This document shows, one piece after another, positions 33,977 through 43,411 of a stretch of 64,000 nucleotides of DNA. Origin of the DNA: Marinomonas primoryensis (GTDB lineage: Bacteria > Pseudomonadota > Gammaproteobacteria > Pseudomonadales > Marinomonadaceae); the NCBI RefSeq assembly GCF_013372285.1, contig NZ_CP054301.1, positions 3,562,001-3,626,000 of the forward strand, in the 5' to 3' direction. The notes beneath the pieces are model-generated. The model was not told the DNA's origin and ran no database searches. It was given only the letters and a program-made list of their open reading frames with translations. Made by a program: the position numbers and the translations under genes. How positions within the stretch are numbered: position 1 is the stretch's first letter; each line of letters starts with the position of its first letter.

Positions 33977-36385
33977 GTGAGCCAACATGCCTTGCAACCG
34001 CTACTCGCCCCAACGTCGATGGTAATTTTGACAGGGGAAGACGCTCAAGACCCCCTGATGCTGGCCCTGTTGCAGTCTTTGTCTAAGGCTGAAAAAGTCA
34101 GTACTGGCAAAAAATGCCCTATTAGCTTAGTTGGCATCGAACCGACAACACCCTTCTCTTTTCCTCTATTCTCAACACTGGATGCATTACCAAAAAGCCC
34201 TGATCTAGCGGTGCTCGTCGGCACCTATTCAAACACCTCAATGGAAGACATTATTGCGTCGTGTGGTCAGGCTGGCATTGGCTCTTTATTAATGCTGTCT
34301 TGGACCAGCGAGCCAGAAGACACGTTAGTCGAAGTGTTACGCCAGCACAATGTGCGCTTACTCGGCCCCAACAGCTTCGGTGTTTGTCGACCCAAGCAAG
34401 GCGTATTCGCTTGGTTGGGTTTAACGCAGCCATTGCCCGGAAGGTTGGCGCTGATGTCCCAATCTGGCACCGTTGCCAGTGCTTTAGTCGATTGGGCGAC
34501 ATGGCAAGGCATTGGCTTCTCTCAAGTCGTGTCGATGGGCACACCGGTCGACGTGATGCCATCGCAAGTTTTGGATTATTTATCCACCGATTTCGACAGC
34601 CAAGCCATCTTGATGTATTTACAAAAAATAGGTCGACCAACGCGTTTCCTTAGTAGCCTGCGAGCCACGGGGCGAAGTAAGCCAGTTGCCGTGGTGACAG
34701 AACACTCTATCGGCGCCGATGAGCGAGTATTAGATGCGGCCCTGAGCCGAACGGGTGCTGTGCGTGGTCGTCGCTTAAATGATTTGATTGCTGCCGCGTC
34801 GGTCATGACCAACGCCCGTCGCGTTAAAGACGGATCACTATTAATTATCGGCAACGGCGCTGGTCCGGGTGAACTGGCCGCACAACGTGCGATAGAGCTC
34901 GATATCGACTTACTCAGTCCACAAGGCGAATTACGCGATAAACTGGAATCTACCATGGCCGGGCGCGGTGGTATTGGCCCTGTCACCACCGTCTGGGCAA
35001 GTTGCGCAACGGACTTGTTTATTGACCTCGCTGCAGACGCCCTTAGTAGCCAAGAATGCGGCGCGGTGCTGCTTACCTTGAGTCCAACAGCTTTGATCGA
35101 TATAGATTCTTTATACGATTTGATTACCCAACTGCACCGCACCCAGAAGAAACTGGTGATGGTGTGTTTGCTTGGCGGCGGTAACATGACCAAAATGCGT
35201 ACGCGCATTAATGAAGCGGGCATTCCAACATTTCGAACCCCAGAAACGGCCATCGAAGGCTTTCAATTTTTAGTACAATTCCAACGCAATCAGTTACTCG
35301 CCAAACAAACCCCAGACAGCCATGCGTTTCGTTTTAAAATTGATGTGTCTGAAGCAACTCAAACGCTGAATCAATTCCTCAAAAGCGGCCAACACACGCC
35401 ACACGCCGATGAACTGCGTGAGACTTTTGAGTTGTTCCACATTCGCTTAATTTCTCGCCGTCAGGCTTCTCATCAGTTGTCTGCACCGGTTCATTTACGG
35501 GTATTCCAAGACGCCGTCTTTGGTCCTGCTATTGGCTTGTCGTTAGAAGGCGCTCAACAACACAAACAAGCCGAAGCCGTCGCCTTACCACCGCTTAATA
35601 CCATTTTGGCCAAAGACTTAATCCAGCGAGCTTTTCCCGACGAAGCGTCGTTTGAACTAGAAAGCTTGCTGCGCAACTTATCGACCATGGTGTGTGAGTT
35701 ACCAGAAATTGAACATTTAGAATTGGCCGATGTGAGGATTCACGACAGTGGCAGTGTGTATGCGAATGTCACCGCCAATCTGCGCTCTTGTAAGAATTGG
35801 CGACGTTATGAACACCTTGCGATTCACCCTTATCCAAGGCAATGGGTGTCAGAACATCTACTGAAAAATAATGACGTCGCCACCGTGAGACCGGTGTTAC
35901 CTCGGGATTCAGGAATCCTCGCAGACTTCGTTCGCAGCATGTCCCATGAAACACGTTATTTTCGCTTTATATCAAATATCGAAGAACTGACACCGCGCAT
36001 GCTCTCCAGCATGTCGCACATCGATTACGACCGTGAAATGGCGCTACTGGCGGTCATTCATCGAGATGGGCAAGATTTGCTGATTGGCACGGCGCGCTAT
36101 ATCGATAATTTTGATGACCAGAGCTGTGAGTTTGCCGTGGTATTGGGGGATGAGTTCCAAGGTCTAGGATTGGCTTCTTACCTAATGCGACAGCTGTTTC
36201 AAGTCGCCGCTGACAAAGGCATTAGGGTCATGAAAGGCATCGTTTTGGCGGAAAATAAACACATGCTCGATTTCTGTCGTCATCTTGGATTCAGCATCAA
36301 ACGTGATGAAGATGACTTCGGACAAATGATCGTCACCATCAAACTCACGCCAACCTTGCTTGAAAAATGCCGAGACACTTCCTAA
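33977..36385 (+). CDS. Protein lysine acetyltransferase, Pat/PatZ type (acyl-CoA synthetase-like domain plus GNAT)
   Basis: Protein of 802 residues from a GTG with AGGAGA before it. Residues about 12-450 are the NDP-forming acyl-CoA synthetase-like part: CoA-binding segment, LLGPNSFGVCRP, LALMSQSGTVASALVDWA, MGTPVDV, and a degenerate ligase region. Residues 455-640 match an ATP-grasp-like linker with KIDVSEATQTLN. Residues about 640-800 are a GNAT domain (TVRPVLPRDSG, DEFQGLGLASYLMRQLF for acetyl-CoA binding). E. coli PatZ and Salmonella Pat acetylate acetyl-CoA synthetase with this layout. It is slightly shorter than PatZ (886). Confidence 0.9.
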   Translation: MSQHALQPLLAPTSMVILTGEDAQDPLMLALLQSLSKAEKVSTGKKCPISLVGIEPTTPFSFPLFSTLDALPKSPDLAVLVGTYSNTSMEDIIASCGQAGIGSLLMLSWTSEPEDTLVEVLRQHNVRLLGPNSFGVCRPKQGVFAWLGLTQPLPGRLALMSQSGTVASALVDWATWQGIGFSQVVSMGTPVDVMPSQVLDYLSTDFDSQAILMYLQKIGRPTRFLSSLRATGRSKPVAVVTEHSIGADERVLDAALSRTGAVRGRRLNDLIAAASVMTNARRVKDGSLLIIGNGAGPGELAAQRAIELDIDLLSPQGELRDKLESTMAGRGGIGPVTTVWASCATDLFIDLAADALSSQECGAVLLTLSPTALIDIDSLYDLITQLHRTQKKLVMVCLLGGGNMTKMRTRINEAGIPTFRTPETAIEGFQFLVQFQRNQLLAKQTPDSHAFRFKIDVSEATQTLNQFLKSGQHTPHADELRETFELFHIRLISRRQASHQLSAPVHLRVFQDAVFGPAIGLSLEGAQQHKQAEAVALPPLNTILAKDLIQRAFPDEASFELESLLRNLSTMVCELPEIEHLELADVRIHDSGSVYANVTANLRSCKNWRRYEHLAIHPYPRQWVSEHLLKNNDVATVRPVLPRDSGILADFVRSMSHETRYFRFISNIEELTPRMLSSMSHIDYDREMALLAVIHRDGQDLLIGTARYIDNFDDQSCEFAVVLGDEFQGLGLASYLMRQLFQVAADKGIRVMKGIVLAENKHMLDFCRHLGFSIKRDEDDFGQMIVTIKLTPTLLEKCRDTS

Positions 36386-36395
36386 TAATAGAACC

Positions 36396-36443
36396 GAGAC
36401 CTTTTTCACAATGTCACGAGCGAAGTCGTTGTGCAAAGGTCTC
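36396..36443. repeat. Inverted repeat between pat and rlpA
   Basis: GAGACCTTTTTCACAA (36396-36411) pairs with TTGTG-C-AAAGGTCTC (36429-36443), reaching into the rlpA stop codon. No clean T-run follows on either strand, so it may be a weak bidirectional terminator for the convergent genes. Confidence 0.45.
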
Positions 36444-36825
36444 AACGTAAAACTTCGATTTCAACCTTAATAACACCAGAACGCGTATTGCCGATTCGCT
36501 GAAATGCCGATTTACTCAAGTCGATAATACGACCTCTTACGAACGGCCCACGGTCATTAACCCGCACCACAACACTCTTACCATTCGCGATGTTCGTCAC
36601 TTTGACTTTAGAACCAAAAGGCAAACGTTTATGGGCGGCCGTCATGGCTTTTTGATCAAACAATTCACCACTGGCGGTTTTTCGCCCTTGATATTTCATT
36701 GCGTAATAACTGGCTTCGCCGCTTTCTTCAAAGCCCTTTGAGTCAGATCGACTAATAGGGCCACTCGCACAGGCTGTCAAAACAAGCGACAACATAACCC
36801 AACACAAGATACTGATTTTTCGCAT
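36442..36825 (-). CDS. RlpA-like double-psi beta-barrel lipoprotein
   Basis: Lipoprotein of 127 residues. The signal peptide ends with the lipobox LTAC, so Cys19 should be lipidated. The DPBB domain covers about residues 36-127: [60 protein letters not shown]. The histidine and aspartate that are catalytic in RlpA lytic transglycosylases are present. There is no C-terminal SPOR domain, so this is a short member rather than full RlpA. It may cut denuded peptidoglycan glycans at the septum or envelope. Confidence 0.87.
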   Translation of the reverse strand: MRKISILCWVMLSLVLTACASGPISRSDSKGFEESGEASYYAMKYQGRKTASGELFDQKAMTAAHKRLPFGSKVKVTNIANGKSVVVRVNDRGPFVRGRIIDLSKSAFQRIGNTRSGVIKVEIEVLR

Positions 36826-36941
36826 TGTATTTTCTTTTCCTTTTGGTCGTCTTAATTACAAAGGGTCATATTACTCGATTACATGTTTGCTTATCGACCC
36901 TACCTCTGTCTTGTTTCTGTCGATAAAAAGTACACAAAAAC

Positions 36942-36968
36942 AAAAAAACCACGTTAAACGTGGTTTTT
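36942..36968 (-). terminator. Bidirectional-type terminator after cdd
   Basis: AAAAAACCACGTT, AA, ACGTGGTTTTTT (36943-36967): a stem of CCACGTT-type symmetry with T-runs on both strands. It lies 57 bases past the cdd stop on the minus strand and before rlpA. Confidence 0.85.
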
Positions 36969-37024
36969 TGATACTCACACCAAACCTTAGCTGGCTTGCT
37001 GTTCTCTGTTTTGTTGTCTCTTTT

Positions 37025-37435
37025 TTACTGTTTAAGGTTTTCAGGCCCAAACGAAAACGGTAACAATGCTTCCATTGAGAGGGTTTTGCGTACGCCTTGC
37101 GCACCACAAATATGAATCATGGTATCAGCGGAAGAAAATTCACGGATCTTCTGACGGCAGCCTCCACAAGGTGTGACCAAAGCATCGCCATGACCAATCA
37201 CATAAATATCTTTGATTTGTGTTTCGCCATCAAGAACCATAGACGCAATCGCACCGGCTTCAGCACAAGTCCCTTCTGGATACGCCGCATTTTCAACATT
37301 ACAACCAGAGTAAAATTTACCACTCTTGGTTAAAATGGCCGCACCAACCTGAAAATGAGAGTAAGGAACATACGCCTTACTCATCGCATTTTTGGCAAGC
37401 TCGATCAGATTTTCACTTTGCTTTACATTAGACAT
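37025..37435 (-). CDS. cdd: Cytidine deaminase
   Basis: Tetrameric-type cytidine deaminase of 136 residues. The zinc ligands are Cys57 in GTCAEAG, and Cys90 and Cys93 in PCGGCRQ; the proton shuttle is Glu59. YVPYSHFQVGAAI at residues 22-34 and GCNVENAAYPEG at 44-56 are typical. It converts cytidine and deoxycytidine to uridine forms. Its start lies 1 base after the permease stop, so it is the last gene of the BMP-type nucleoside importer operon and lets the cell use imported cytidine. Confidence 0.95.
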   Translation of the reverse strand: MSNVKQSENLIELAKNAMSKAYVPYSHFQVGAAILTKSGKFYSGCNVENAAYPEGTCAEAGAIASMVLDGETQIKDIYVIGHGDALVTPCGGCRQKIREFSSADTMIHICGAQGVRKTLSMEALLPFSFGPENLKQ

Positions 37436-37436
37436 A

Positions 37437-38405
37437 TTAGGCTCGCTCTTTCACATAGGGGCGCCCGATGGCTTTTGGCCCAACGGCTTTGCCGATGAAA
37501 CCCGCCAATAACAATACCGTTAATACATACGGTAATACTTCGATTGCCTGAACGGGTACTTCGCCAATGCCAGGAATCACCACCCCTTGCATACGAATAG
37601 CAACAGCGTCTAAGAAGCCAAACAGCAAACAGGCAAGCAACACGGGAACAGGACGCCATTTACCGAAAATCAGCGCCGCCAGCGCCATATAACCTTTACC
37701 TGCGCTCATGTCTTTCAAGAAACCGGCATTATGAGCCGTCGATAAATACGCTCCGGCGATGCCACACAAGATGCCACAAATAATCAAGGCACGATAACGA
37801 ATGAAGGCCACCGAAATACCCGCAGTATCCACCGCATGTGGGTTTTCACCCACAGCGCGAAGACGTAAACCAAAACGTGTTTTGTAAATTGCCCAATAGG
37901 TCACAGGCACCATCGCAAAAGCCAGATAAACCAAAATATTATGACCGCTGAGTAGTTCGGAATAGATCAGACCAATCACAGGCACATCAGCCAAAGCATC
38001 AGCAAAAGGTAAGGTAATGGATAAGAAGCGCGAGTCTCCAGACAACGTCGGTGTTTGACCACCCATACCGAACCAGTCCATCGATAAGGTTACTGTTAGC
38101 CCTGCCACTATTGTATTAATCGCTACACCTGAGACGATATGATCGCCTCGGTGTGTAATACATGCAAAGCCGTGAACCATCGCCAATGAAACAGACGCCA
38201 TAATACCAAAACACAAACCGATCCAAGCCGATCCAAATACCGCCGCTCCCGCCGCTGCCGCAAAAGCACTGCCTAGAATTTTACCTTCTAAGCCAATATC
38301 AACAATGCCAGCTCGCTCGGAATACAAACCCGCTAACGCAGCAAAAATCAAAGGAGTAGACACCCGCATCGTTGCGTCTAACATAAGTATCAATGTTTCA
38401 AACAT
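37437..38405 (-). CDS. Nucleoside ABC transporter permease, BMP/NupP type (second)
   Basis: Inner-membrane permease of 322 residues with about nine segments, related to RbsC/NupQ. Typical segments are PLIFAALAGLYSERAGIVDIGLEGKILG near the start, LRAVGENPHAVDTAGISV near 178, and GFLKDMSAGKGYMALAALIFGKWRPVPVL. It pairs with the upstream permease. It starts 9 bases after that gene's stop and is followed by cdd with 1 base between. Substrate inferred as purine or pyrimidine nucleosides. Confidence 0.9.
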   Translation of the reverse strand: MFETLILMLDATMRVSTPLIFAALAGLYSERAGIVDIGLEGKILGSAFAAAAGAAVFGSAWIGLCFGIMASVSLAMVHGFACITHRGDHIVSGVAINTIVAGLTVTLSMDWFGMGGQTPTLSGDSRFLSITLPFADALADVPVIGLIYSELLSGHNILVYLAFAMVPVTYWAIYKTRFGLRLRAVGENPHAVDTAGISVAFIRYRALIICGILCGIAGAYLSTAHNAGFLKDMSAGKGYMALAALIFGKWRPVPVLLACLLFGFLDAVAIRMQGVVIPGIGEVPVQAIEVLPYVLTVLLLAGFIGKAVGPKAIGRPYVKERA

Positions 38406-38414
38406 ATTTTTTCC

Positions 38415-39512
38415 CTACGCTACCGCTCTGCGAATAAAAAAGCCTTCGATACGATCTTTAAACATGTGTTCAAGCGCACCAGAGAATAAAATAACCAAAC
38501 CTTGAATAACGACTACGATTTCAGGTGTGATCGTCGGAATTTCAAACGCCAACTCAGCCCCGCCTTGATACAAGGCACCAAACAGTATGGCGGCCAGAAT
38601 GATACCAACCGGATGATTACGTCCCATCAAAGAAACGGCAATGCCCGCAAAGCCATAACCCGCAGTGAAGTTAAGCAACAAACTGTGGTTTACACCCATG
38701 ATTTCGTTGATGCCAACAAAACCCGCTAAACCACCAGAAATGAGCATCGCCCAAATGGTCACTTTAGCGGTATCGATGCCTGCGTAGCGCGCCGCTGTCG
38801 GGTTGGTTCCCAACGTACGCAACTGATAACCCCAGCGCGTATGCCAGAGTAATGCCCAAACAAGCACACAACAGATCAAAGCAATCACAAAAGCAAAGTT
38901 AAGCGGTGAATCACCTATTTCAATACCCAATGGCGATAAAAATTCATGCAGGTAAGGTAGCCACGCATTTTCATCAAACGTGCGGCTATTCGGAGCCATA
39001 CGGCCGTCTTCTTTTAACCAGTTAACGATGAGGTAAACCATCAAAGAGGAGGCTATGAAGTTAAACATGATAGTAGTGATAACGATGTGGCTGCCACGAC
39101 GCGCTTGTAAATACGCAGGGATATACGCCCAAGCCGCACCAAAGACACCCGCACCAATAATCGCCAAAGGTGCAATAACATAAAAAGGCATGGTTTTGTC
39201 TAGGGACAAACACACCAAGCCAACACCCAACCCACCAATATACGCTTGGCCTTCACCACCGATATTGAATAAGCCGCCTTTAAAAGCTACCGATACAGCC
39301 AAACCGGTAAAGATAAGGTTTGTCGCATAATACAGAGTATAACCAACCCCTTCATCGTAACCAAAAGCGCCGTATATCAAATAGCCTGCGGCTTCGAGCG
39401 GGTTTTCACCGATGGCTAAGATCACCAAACCAGAAACCAAAAAGGCGAGTGTAATATTAAGGATAGGGATAAGAGCCATGTTGACCCAAGCAGGAACTTT
39501 CGCCTGACTCAT
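38415..39512 (-). CDS. Nucleoside ABC transporter permease, BMP type (first)
   Basis: Permease of 365 residues of the branched-chain/sugar permease (BPD_transp_2) family. It has FKGGLFNIGGEGQAYIGGLG near residue 79, LGTNPTAARYAGIDTAKVT near 235 and VGIILAAILFGALYQGGAEL. The start codon overlaps the stop of the ATPase gene by 4 bases. Together with the next permease it forms the channel of the BMP-type nucleoside importer. Confidence 0.9.
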   Translation of the reverse strand: MSQAKVPAWVNMALIPILNITLAFLVSGLVILAIGENPLEAAGYLIYGAFGYDEGVGYTLYYATNLIFTGLAVSVAFKGGLFNIGGEGQAYIGGLGVGLVCLSLDKTMPFYVIAPLAIIGAGVFGAAWAYIPAYLQARRGSHIVITTIMFNFIASSLMVYLIVNWLKEDGRMAPNSRTFDENAWLPYLHEFLSPLGIEIGDSPLNFAFVIALICCVLVWALLWHTRWGYQLRTLGTNPTAARYAGIDTAKVTIWAMLISGGLAGFVGINEIMGVNHSLLLNFTAGYGFAGIAVSLMGRNHPVGIILAAILFGALYQGGAELAFEIPTITPEIVVVIQGLVILFSGALEHMFKDRIEGFFIRRAVA

Positions 39513-41059
39513 GCGGACACCTCTTCTTCGTTGTGAGCATTCGCCATCATTAGACCCAAAGTTCGTTCGTCAGCGTCTTTTGCATCAAGTTCGCCCACAA
39601 TCGCACCATCAAACATCACTAAAATGCGATCACTCAGTGCCATAATTTCATCCAATTCAACAGAGACCAACAAAATAGCTTTGCCTGAGTCCCTTAGTTT
39701 CACAATCTGTTCGTGTATATTTTCAATCGCCCCAATATCGACACCGCGTGTCGGTTGGCCGATCAAGAGAATATCTGGGTTCTGCTCGACTTCACGAGCA
39801 ATAACGATCTTTTGCTGATTACCGCCCGAAAAATTTGCGGTTTTCAAATGTGGATTTGGTGGCCGAACATCCCAAGCAGCCATTCGCTCACTACACTCAT
39901 CAATCATGACCTTGCGGTGCATGAGAATTTTACCGTTATAAGCTTCAGAATTGTGATAACCGAGTACAGCGGCTTCATAAGCTTCAAAACCGGTTACTAG
40001 GCCCATTTTATGTCGATCTTCTGGAACATGTGCCATTTTAAGCTCACGCATTTCAGCCGCATCTTTTGGCGCTTTCGCCGTGATAACCTGACCAGCAACG
40101 TGAATTTCACCTTCGCTCATTGGCTCAATGCCAGAAAGTACATTCAATAATTCACTTTGGCCATTACCAGAAACCCCTGCAATGCCAAGAATTTCACCCG
40201 CACGAAGCTCTAAACTTACATTCTTCAAGCGCTTCACGCCTTGGCTGTCAAACAAAGATAAGTTTCGAGCAGAAAGGAAAACATCACTTGGCTTGGCGTC
40301 GCCTTTGTCTACGGTTAGGCGCACTTTCTTACCTACCATTAACTCAGCCAATTCCTCTTTATTTGTCTGTGAGGTTTCACGATGAGCGACCATCTGTCCT
40401 TGGCGCATCACGGAAATATTGTCCGTAGACGCCATAATCTCACGCAATTTATGCGTAATTAACAATACGGTAACACCCTGATCTTTTAGCGCTTTAAGAA
40501 TACGGAAAAGATGATCCGCTTCTTGCGGGGTTAACACACCCGTTGGCTCATCCAATATGAGGATACGAGCACCACGATAAAGCGCTTTTAATATTTCAAC
40601 TCGCTGCTGCAAACCAACCGGAAGTTCTTCAACGATTGCGTCTACATCAATGTCCAAACTGTATTCTTTTGCGAGGCGCTGCAATTCCACACGAGCCGTG
40701 TCTATGCCGTTTTTCAACAAGGCACCGCCTTCTGCACCCAAGATCACATTCTCAAGCACACTAAAATTCTCAACCAGCATGAAATGCTGATGCACCATAC
40801 CTATACCCGCATTGATGGCATCTTGGGAACTGCGTATATCGACACGCTTACCATCCACTTCTATGTGCCCAGTATCGGCTTCATAAAAGCCATAGATGAT
40901 ACTCATCAAGGTGGACTTTCCCGCGCCGTTTTCACCAATAATGCCGTGAATCGTACCTGCAGGAACTTGTAAGCAAATATCTTTGTTGGCCTGAACGGCA
41001 CCAAAGCGTTTGCTGATATCGCGCAATTCAATTGCGTAAGGCATTGTTTTATTTGTCAT
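39509..41059 (-). CDS. Nucleoside ABC transporter ATP-binding protein with two ABC domains
   Basis: Fused double ABC ATPase of 516 residues, like RbsA and NupO. The N-terminal domain has Walker A GENGAGKST and signature LPVGLQQRVEILKAL (degenerate, as usual), with LDEPTGVLTPQEADHLF. The C-terminal domain has VSGNGQSEL, VPEDRHKMGLV, NFSGGNQQKIVIARE and GQPTRGVDIGA. It drives the two permeases next to it. It is separated from the binding protein gene by about 200 bases with a terminator-like hairpin. Confidence 0.92.
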   Translation of the reverse strand: MTNKTMPYAIELRDISKRFGAVQANKDICLQVPAGTIHGIIGENGAGKSTLMSIIYGFYEADTGHIEVDGKRVDIRSSQDAINAGIGMVHQHFMLVENFSVLENVILGAEGGALLKNGIDTARVELQRLAKEYSLDIDVDAIVEELPVGLQQRVEILKALYRGARILILDEPTGVLTPQEADHLFRILKALKDQGVTVLLITHKLREIMASTDNISVMRQGQMVAHRETSQTNKEELAELMVGKKVRLTVDKGDAKPSDVFLSARNLSLFDSQGVKRLKNVSLELRAGEILGIAGVSGNGQSELLNVLSGIEPMSEGEIHVAGQVITAKAPKDAAEMRELKMAHVPEDRHKMGLVTGFEAYEAAVLGYHNSEAYNGKILMHRKVMIDECSERMAAWDVRPPNPHLKTANFSGGNQQKIVIAREVEQNPDILLIGQPTRGVDIGAIENIHEQIVKLRDSGKAILLVSVELDEIMALSDRILVMFDGAIVGELDAKDADERTLGLMMANAHNEEEVSA

Positions 41060-41214
41060 ATCTAAAAGTAATTCATCTGCTTAAAATGGAACACACTCAA
41101 TGTACCTCATGGGCAAAAACACTCAGTATGTTTTTTGTTACTACTTCTTTTACATAGTAATCAATGTCTGCAATCCAAATTCATCGCTGCATCATTCAGT
41201 AAGAATACTAGAGC

Positions 41215-41255
41215 AAAAAAAACAGCTGCCCGCTAATAACGGGCAACTGTTTTTC
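41215..41255 (-). terminator. Hairpin between the BMP binding-protein gene and the ABC ATPase gene
   Basis: ACAG-C-TGCCCG (41223-41233) and CGGGCA-A-CTGT form a stem around CTAATAA. On the minus strand the stem is followed by eight T residues. It lies about 10 bases past the binding-protein stop and should end or reduce transcription into the ATPase gene. Confidence 0.85.
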
Positions 41256-41263
41256 TATGTAAC

Positions 41264-42253
41264 TTAATAGTTACAAGTATTGTCTGACATGTAGTCATGG
41301 ACTTTTATGTCACCGCTAACAATCTTAGCGCGAATGTCTTTTAGCTTCGCTTTCATGTCCGCTGAGACGAGGCTTGCATTGTTATCATCAAGCGCCCAAT
41401 CAACACCGCCCTCAGCCAAACCTAGAACCACCATACCTGGCTTCCAAGTACCTGCTGCCGCGTCTTTGTATGTTTTATAAGCGGCTTGATCTACACGCTT
41501 AACCATAGACGTTAGCATTGTGCCTGGTTGAATATGGTTTTGGTTTGAATCAACACCAATGGCCAATTTACCTTCATCTTTCGCAGCCTGATACACACCG
41601 ATGCCGGTACCACCAGCGGCAGCAAATACAACATCTGCGCCTTTAGAGAACTGACTCTTAGCAAGTTCAGACCCTTTCGTTGGATCGTTAAACGCTGCAC
41701 CAGTAGAGCCTGTCATATTTTGAAAAACGGTTGCGCTAGAAGACGCGTATTTAACGCCTTGCTCATAACCACAGCCAAATTTACGGATAAGAGGAATATC
41801 CATACCGCCGATAAAACCAACCATGTCGGTTTTAGACGCCATGGCAGCCAAAGCACCCACAAGGAATGATCCTTCATGCTCTTTAAAGATAACAGACTGA
41901 ACGTTCGGAAGATCGATCACACCATCGATAAGCGTAAAGTTGATGTTAGGGAAATCTTTCGCCACTTTCTCAACCGCAGATGTCATATTGAAACCAACAG
42001 TAACGATTGGCGAGTAACCTCGTTTGGCAAGACGGCGTAAACCTTGCTCTACTTGGGCTTCATTTTTAGGCTCAAACTCTCGAACCTGAATGCCGCTGTC
42101 TGTCGTGTATTTTTTAACGCCGTTGTAAACACCTTCGTTAAAAGATTTGTCGAATTTACCCGCTTGATCGTAAACAACCGCAGGGTCTGCTGCTTGAGCC
42201 ATACTTGCTGAGATGGCCAAAGCCGTGACGGACGCAAAAAAGACACCTTTCAT
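41264..42253 (-). CDS. bmpA: BMP-family nucleoside-binding periplasmic protein
   Basis: Protein of 329 residues with AGAGGAATT before its ATG and a signal peptide (ASVTALAISASMAQAA, cleavage near residue 21). The BMP/Med family pattern is clear: VYDQAGKFDKSFNEGVYNGVKKY, VGFNMTSAVEKVAKDFPNINFTLIDGV, KEHEGSFLVGALAAMASKTDMVGFIGG and GTGIGVYQAAKDEGKLAIGVDSNQN. It captures nucleosides for the downstream ABC genes. The upstream 220 bases contain no gene. Confidence 0.92.
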   Translation of the reverse strand: MKGVFFASVTALAISASMAQAADPAVVYDQAGKFDKSFNEGVYNGVKKYTTDSGIQVREFEPKNEAQVEQGLRRLAKRGYSPIVTVGFNMTSAVEKVAKDFPNINFTLIDGVIDLPNVQSVIFKEHEGSFLVGALAAMASKTDMVGFIGGMDIPLIRKFGCGYEQGVKYASSSATVFQNMTGSTGAAFNDPTKGSELAKSQFSKGADVVFAAAGGTGIGVYQAAKDEGKLAIGVDSNQNHIQPGTMLTSMVKRVDQAAYKTYKDAAAGTWKPGMVVLGLAEGGVDWALDDNNASLVSADMKAKLKDIRAKIVSGDIKVHDYMSDNTCNY

Positions 42254-42474
42254 TCCAATTCCTCTTATATATGTAATTGAATCTAGGCAGTTTAAATCTT
42301 GCCTAACTGGTCAAAAATAAACCCATTAACAAAATACCGCAATAAAATCTGCACATTTTAAGCAATATTTTTACTCATAGTGCAAAAACCTAATGTCTAT
42401 AATCATTTTTTATAGTCACTTTTTATAGCCACTTGATCAATAGCATATGCCAGCAATTATTATGCCCAATACGA

Positions 42475-43293
42475 TCAAGTTTGACAGTTCACACAAAAAA
42501 CGGTGCTGCGCTGAGCTTGCCGAATCTCTTTCAACGGAGCATGACAAACAGCACAAGGTTTATTCGCTCGACCGTAAACGGCTAATTCTTGCTTGAAGTA
42601 ACCAGGTTTACCATCGCCACCAACAAAGTCTTTTAATGTCGTTCCACCTTGCTTGATTGCCGCGGCAAGCACGACTTTAATGCACTCAACCAAGCGCGCT
42701 AAACGCACCTTACTTATCTTACCAGCTAAACGATCAGGTCGAATACCCGCTTTAAACAAAGCTTCATTTGCGTAGATATTGCCCACGCCCACAACGACTT
42801 TGCTGTCCATAATAAAGGTCTTAATAGGCACTTTTCGGCCTTTGGCTCGTGCATACAACATATCGGCATTGAAAAGATCTGATAACGGCTCAGGGCCTAA
42901 ATGCCGAATGAGCTCGTGTTCATTCCAGTCATCCGTCGTCCATAAAATAGCGCCAAAACGACGTGGATCCGTATATCTCAGCCACACATCATCGTCGGTA
43001 AAACAAAAATCTACATGATCATGAAAAAGCGGCGGCGTATCGGCGGGTACAAAATACAAACTACCAGACATGCCAAGATGAACAATTAACGTCCCTTTGG
43101 TGGTATGAATACCAATGTACTTACCACGTCGAGTTAAGTGTGTAATTTCCTGACCTACCATGCCTGAACTTAGCTCAGGCGTAATCAGCCAACGCAGTTT
43201 TGGCTGACGAATATCGACGTTAGCAAGCGAGCGCCCAACAAGATGAGACTCTATACCACGTAGTGTGGTTTCCACTTCCGGTAATTCAGGCAT
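42475..43293 (-). CDS. mutM: Formamidopyrimidine-DNA glycosylase
   Basis: DNA repair glycosylase of 272 residues. It begins PELPEVETTLRG, with the catalytic N-terminal Pro (after Met removal) and Glu. The conserved VGVGNIYANEALFKAGIRP lies near residue 168, the helix-two-turn-helix follows, and the C-terminal zinc finger CAVCHAPLKEIRQAQRSTVFCVNC ends the protein. It removes 8-oxoguanine and formamidopyrimidines. It is divergent from nothing; the rpmG gene lies upstream on the same strand after a terminator. Confidence 0.95.
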   Translation of the reverse strand: MPELPEVETTLRGIESHLVGRSLANVDIRQPKLRWLITPELSSGMVGQEITHLTRRGKYIGIHTTKGTLIVHLGMSGSLYFVPADTPPLFHDHVDFCFTDDDVWLRYTDPRRFGAILWTTDDWNEHELIRHLGPEPLSDLFNADMLYARAKGRKVPIKTFIMDSKVVVGVGNIYANEALFKAGIRPDRLAGKISKVRLARLVECIKVVLAAAIKQGGTTLKDFVGGDGKPGYFKQELAVYGRANKPCAVCHAPLKEIRQAQRSTVFCVNCQT

Positions 43294-43363
43294 CAGTGAC
43301 CTCGGCGATAATTAAGCAAGCACAAACAATACTGACCAAAAGAACAAAATGCTTCTACTAGAT

Positions 43364-43393
43364 ACAAAAAAACCGACTCTAGGAGTCGGTTCT
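43364..43393 (-). terminator. Terminator after rpmG
   Basis: AACCGACTC (43371-43379) and AGTCGGTT (43384-43392) pair around TAGG-like loop bases. On the minus strand seven T residues follow. It lies about 20 bases past the rpmG stop. Confidence 0.88.
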
Positions 43394-43411
43394 TTCTTAA
43401 GAAATCGAAAA

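Noticed and set aside
34576..35253. A 225-codon open frame on the minus strand inside the acetyltransferase gene
   Set aside because: It is fully opposite a strongly supported gene, has no family motif and low-complexity serine/arginine composition. It is a shadow of codon use.
42405..42436. Direct repeat TTTTTATAG(C/T)CAC before mutM
   Set aside because: Two short copies in A/T-rich DNA after the mutM stop region; too short and no functional pattern.
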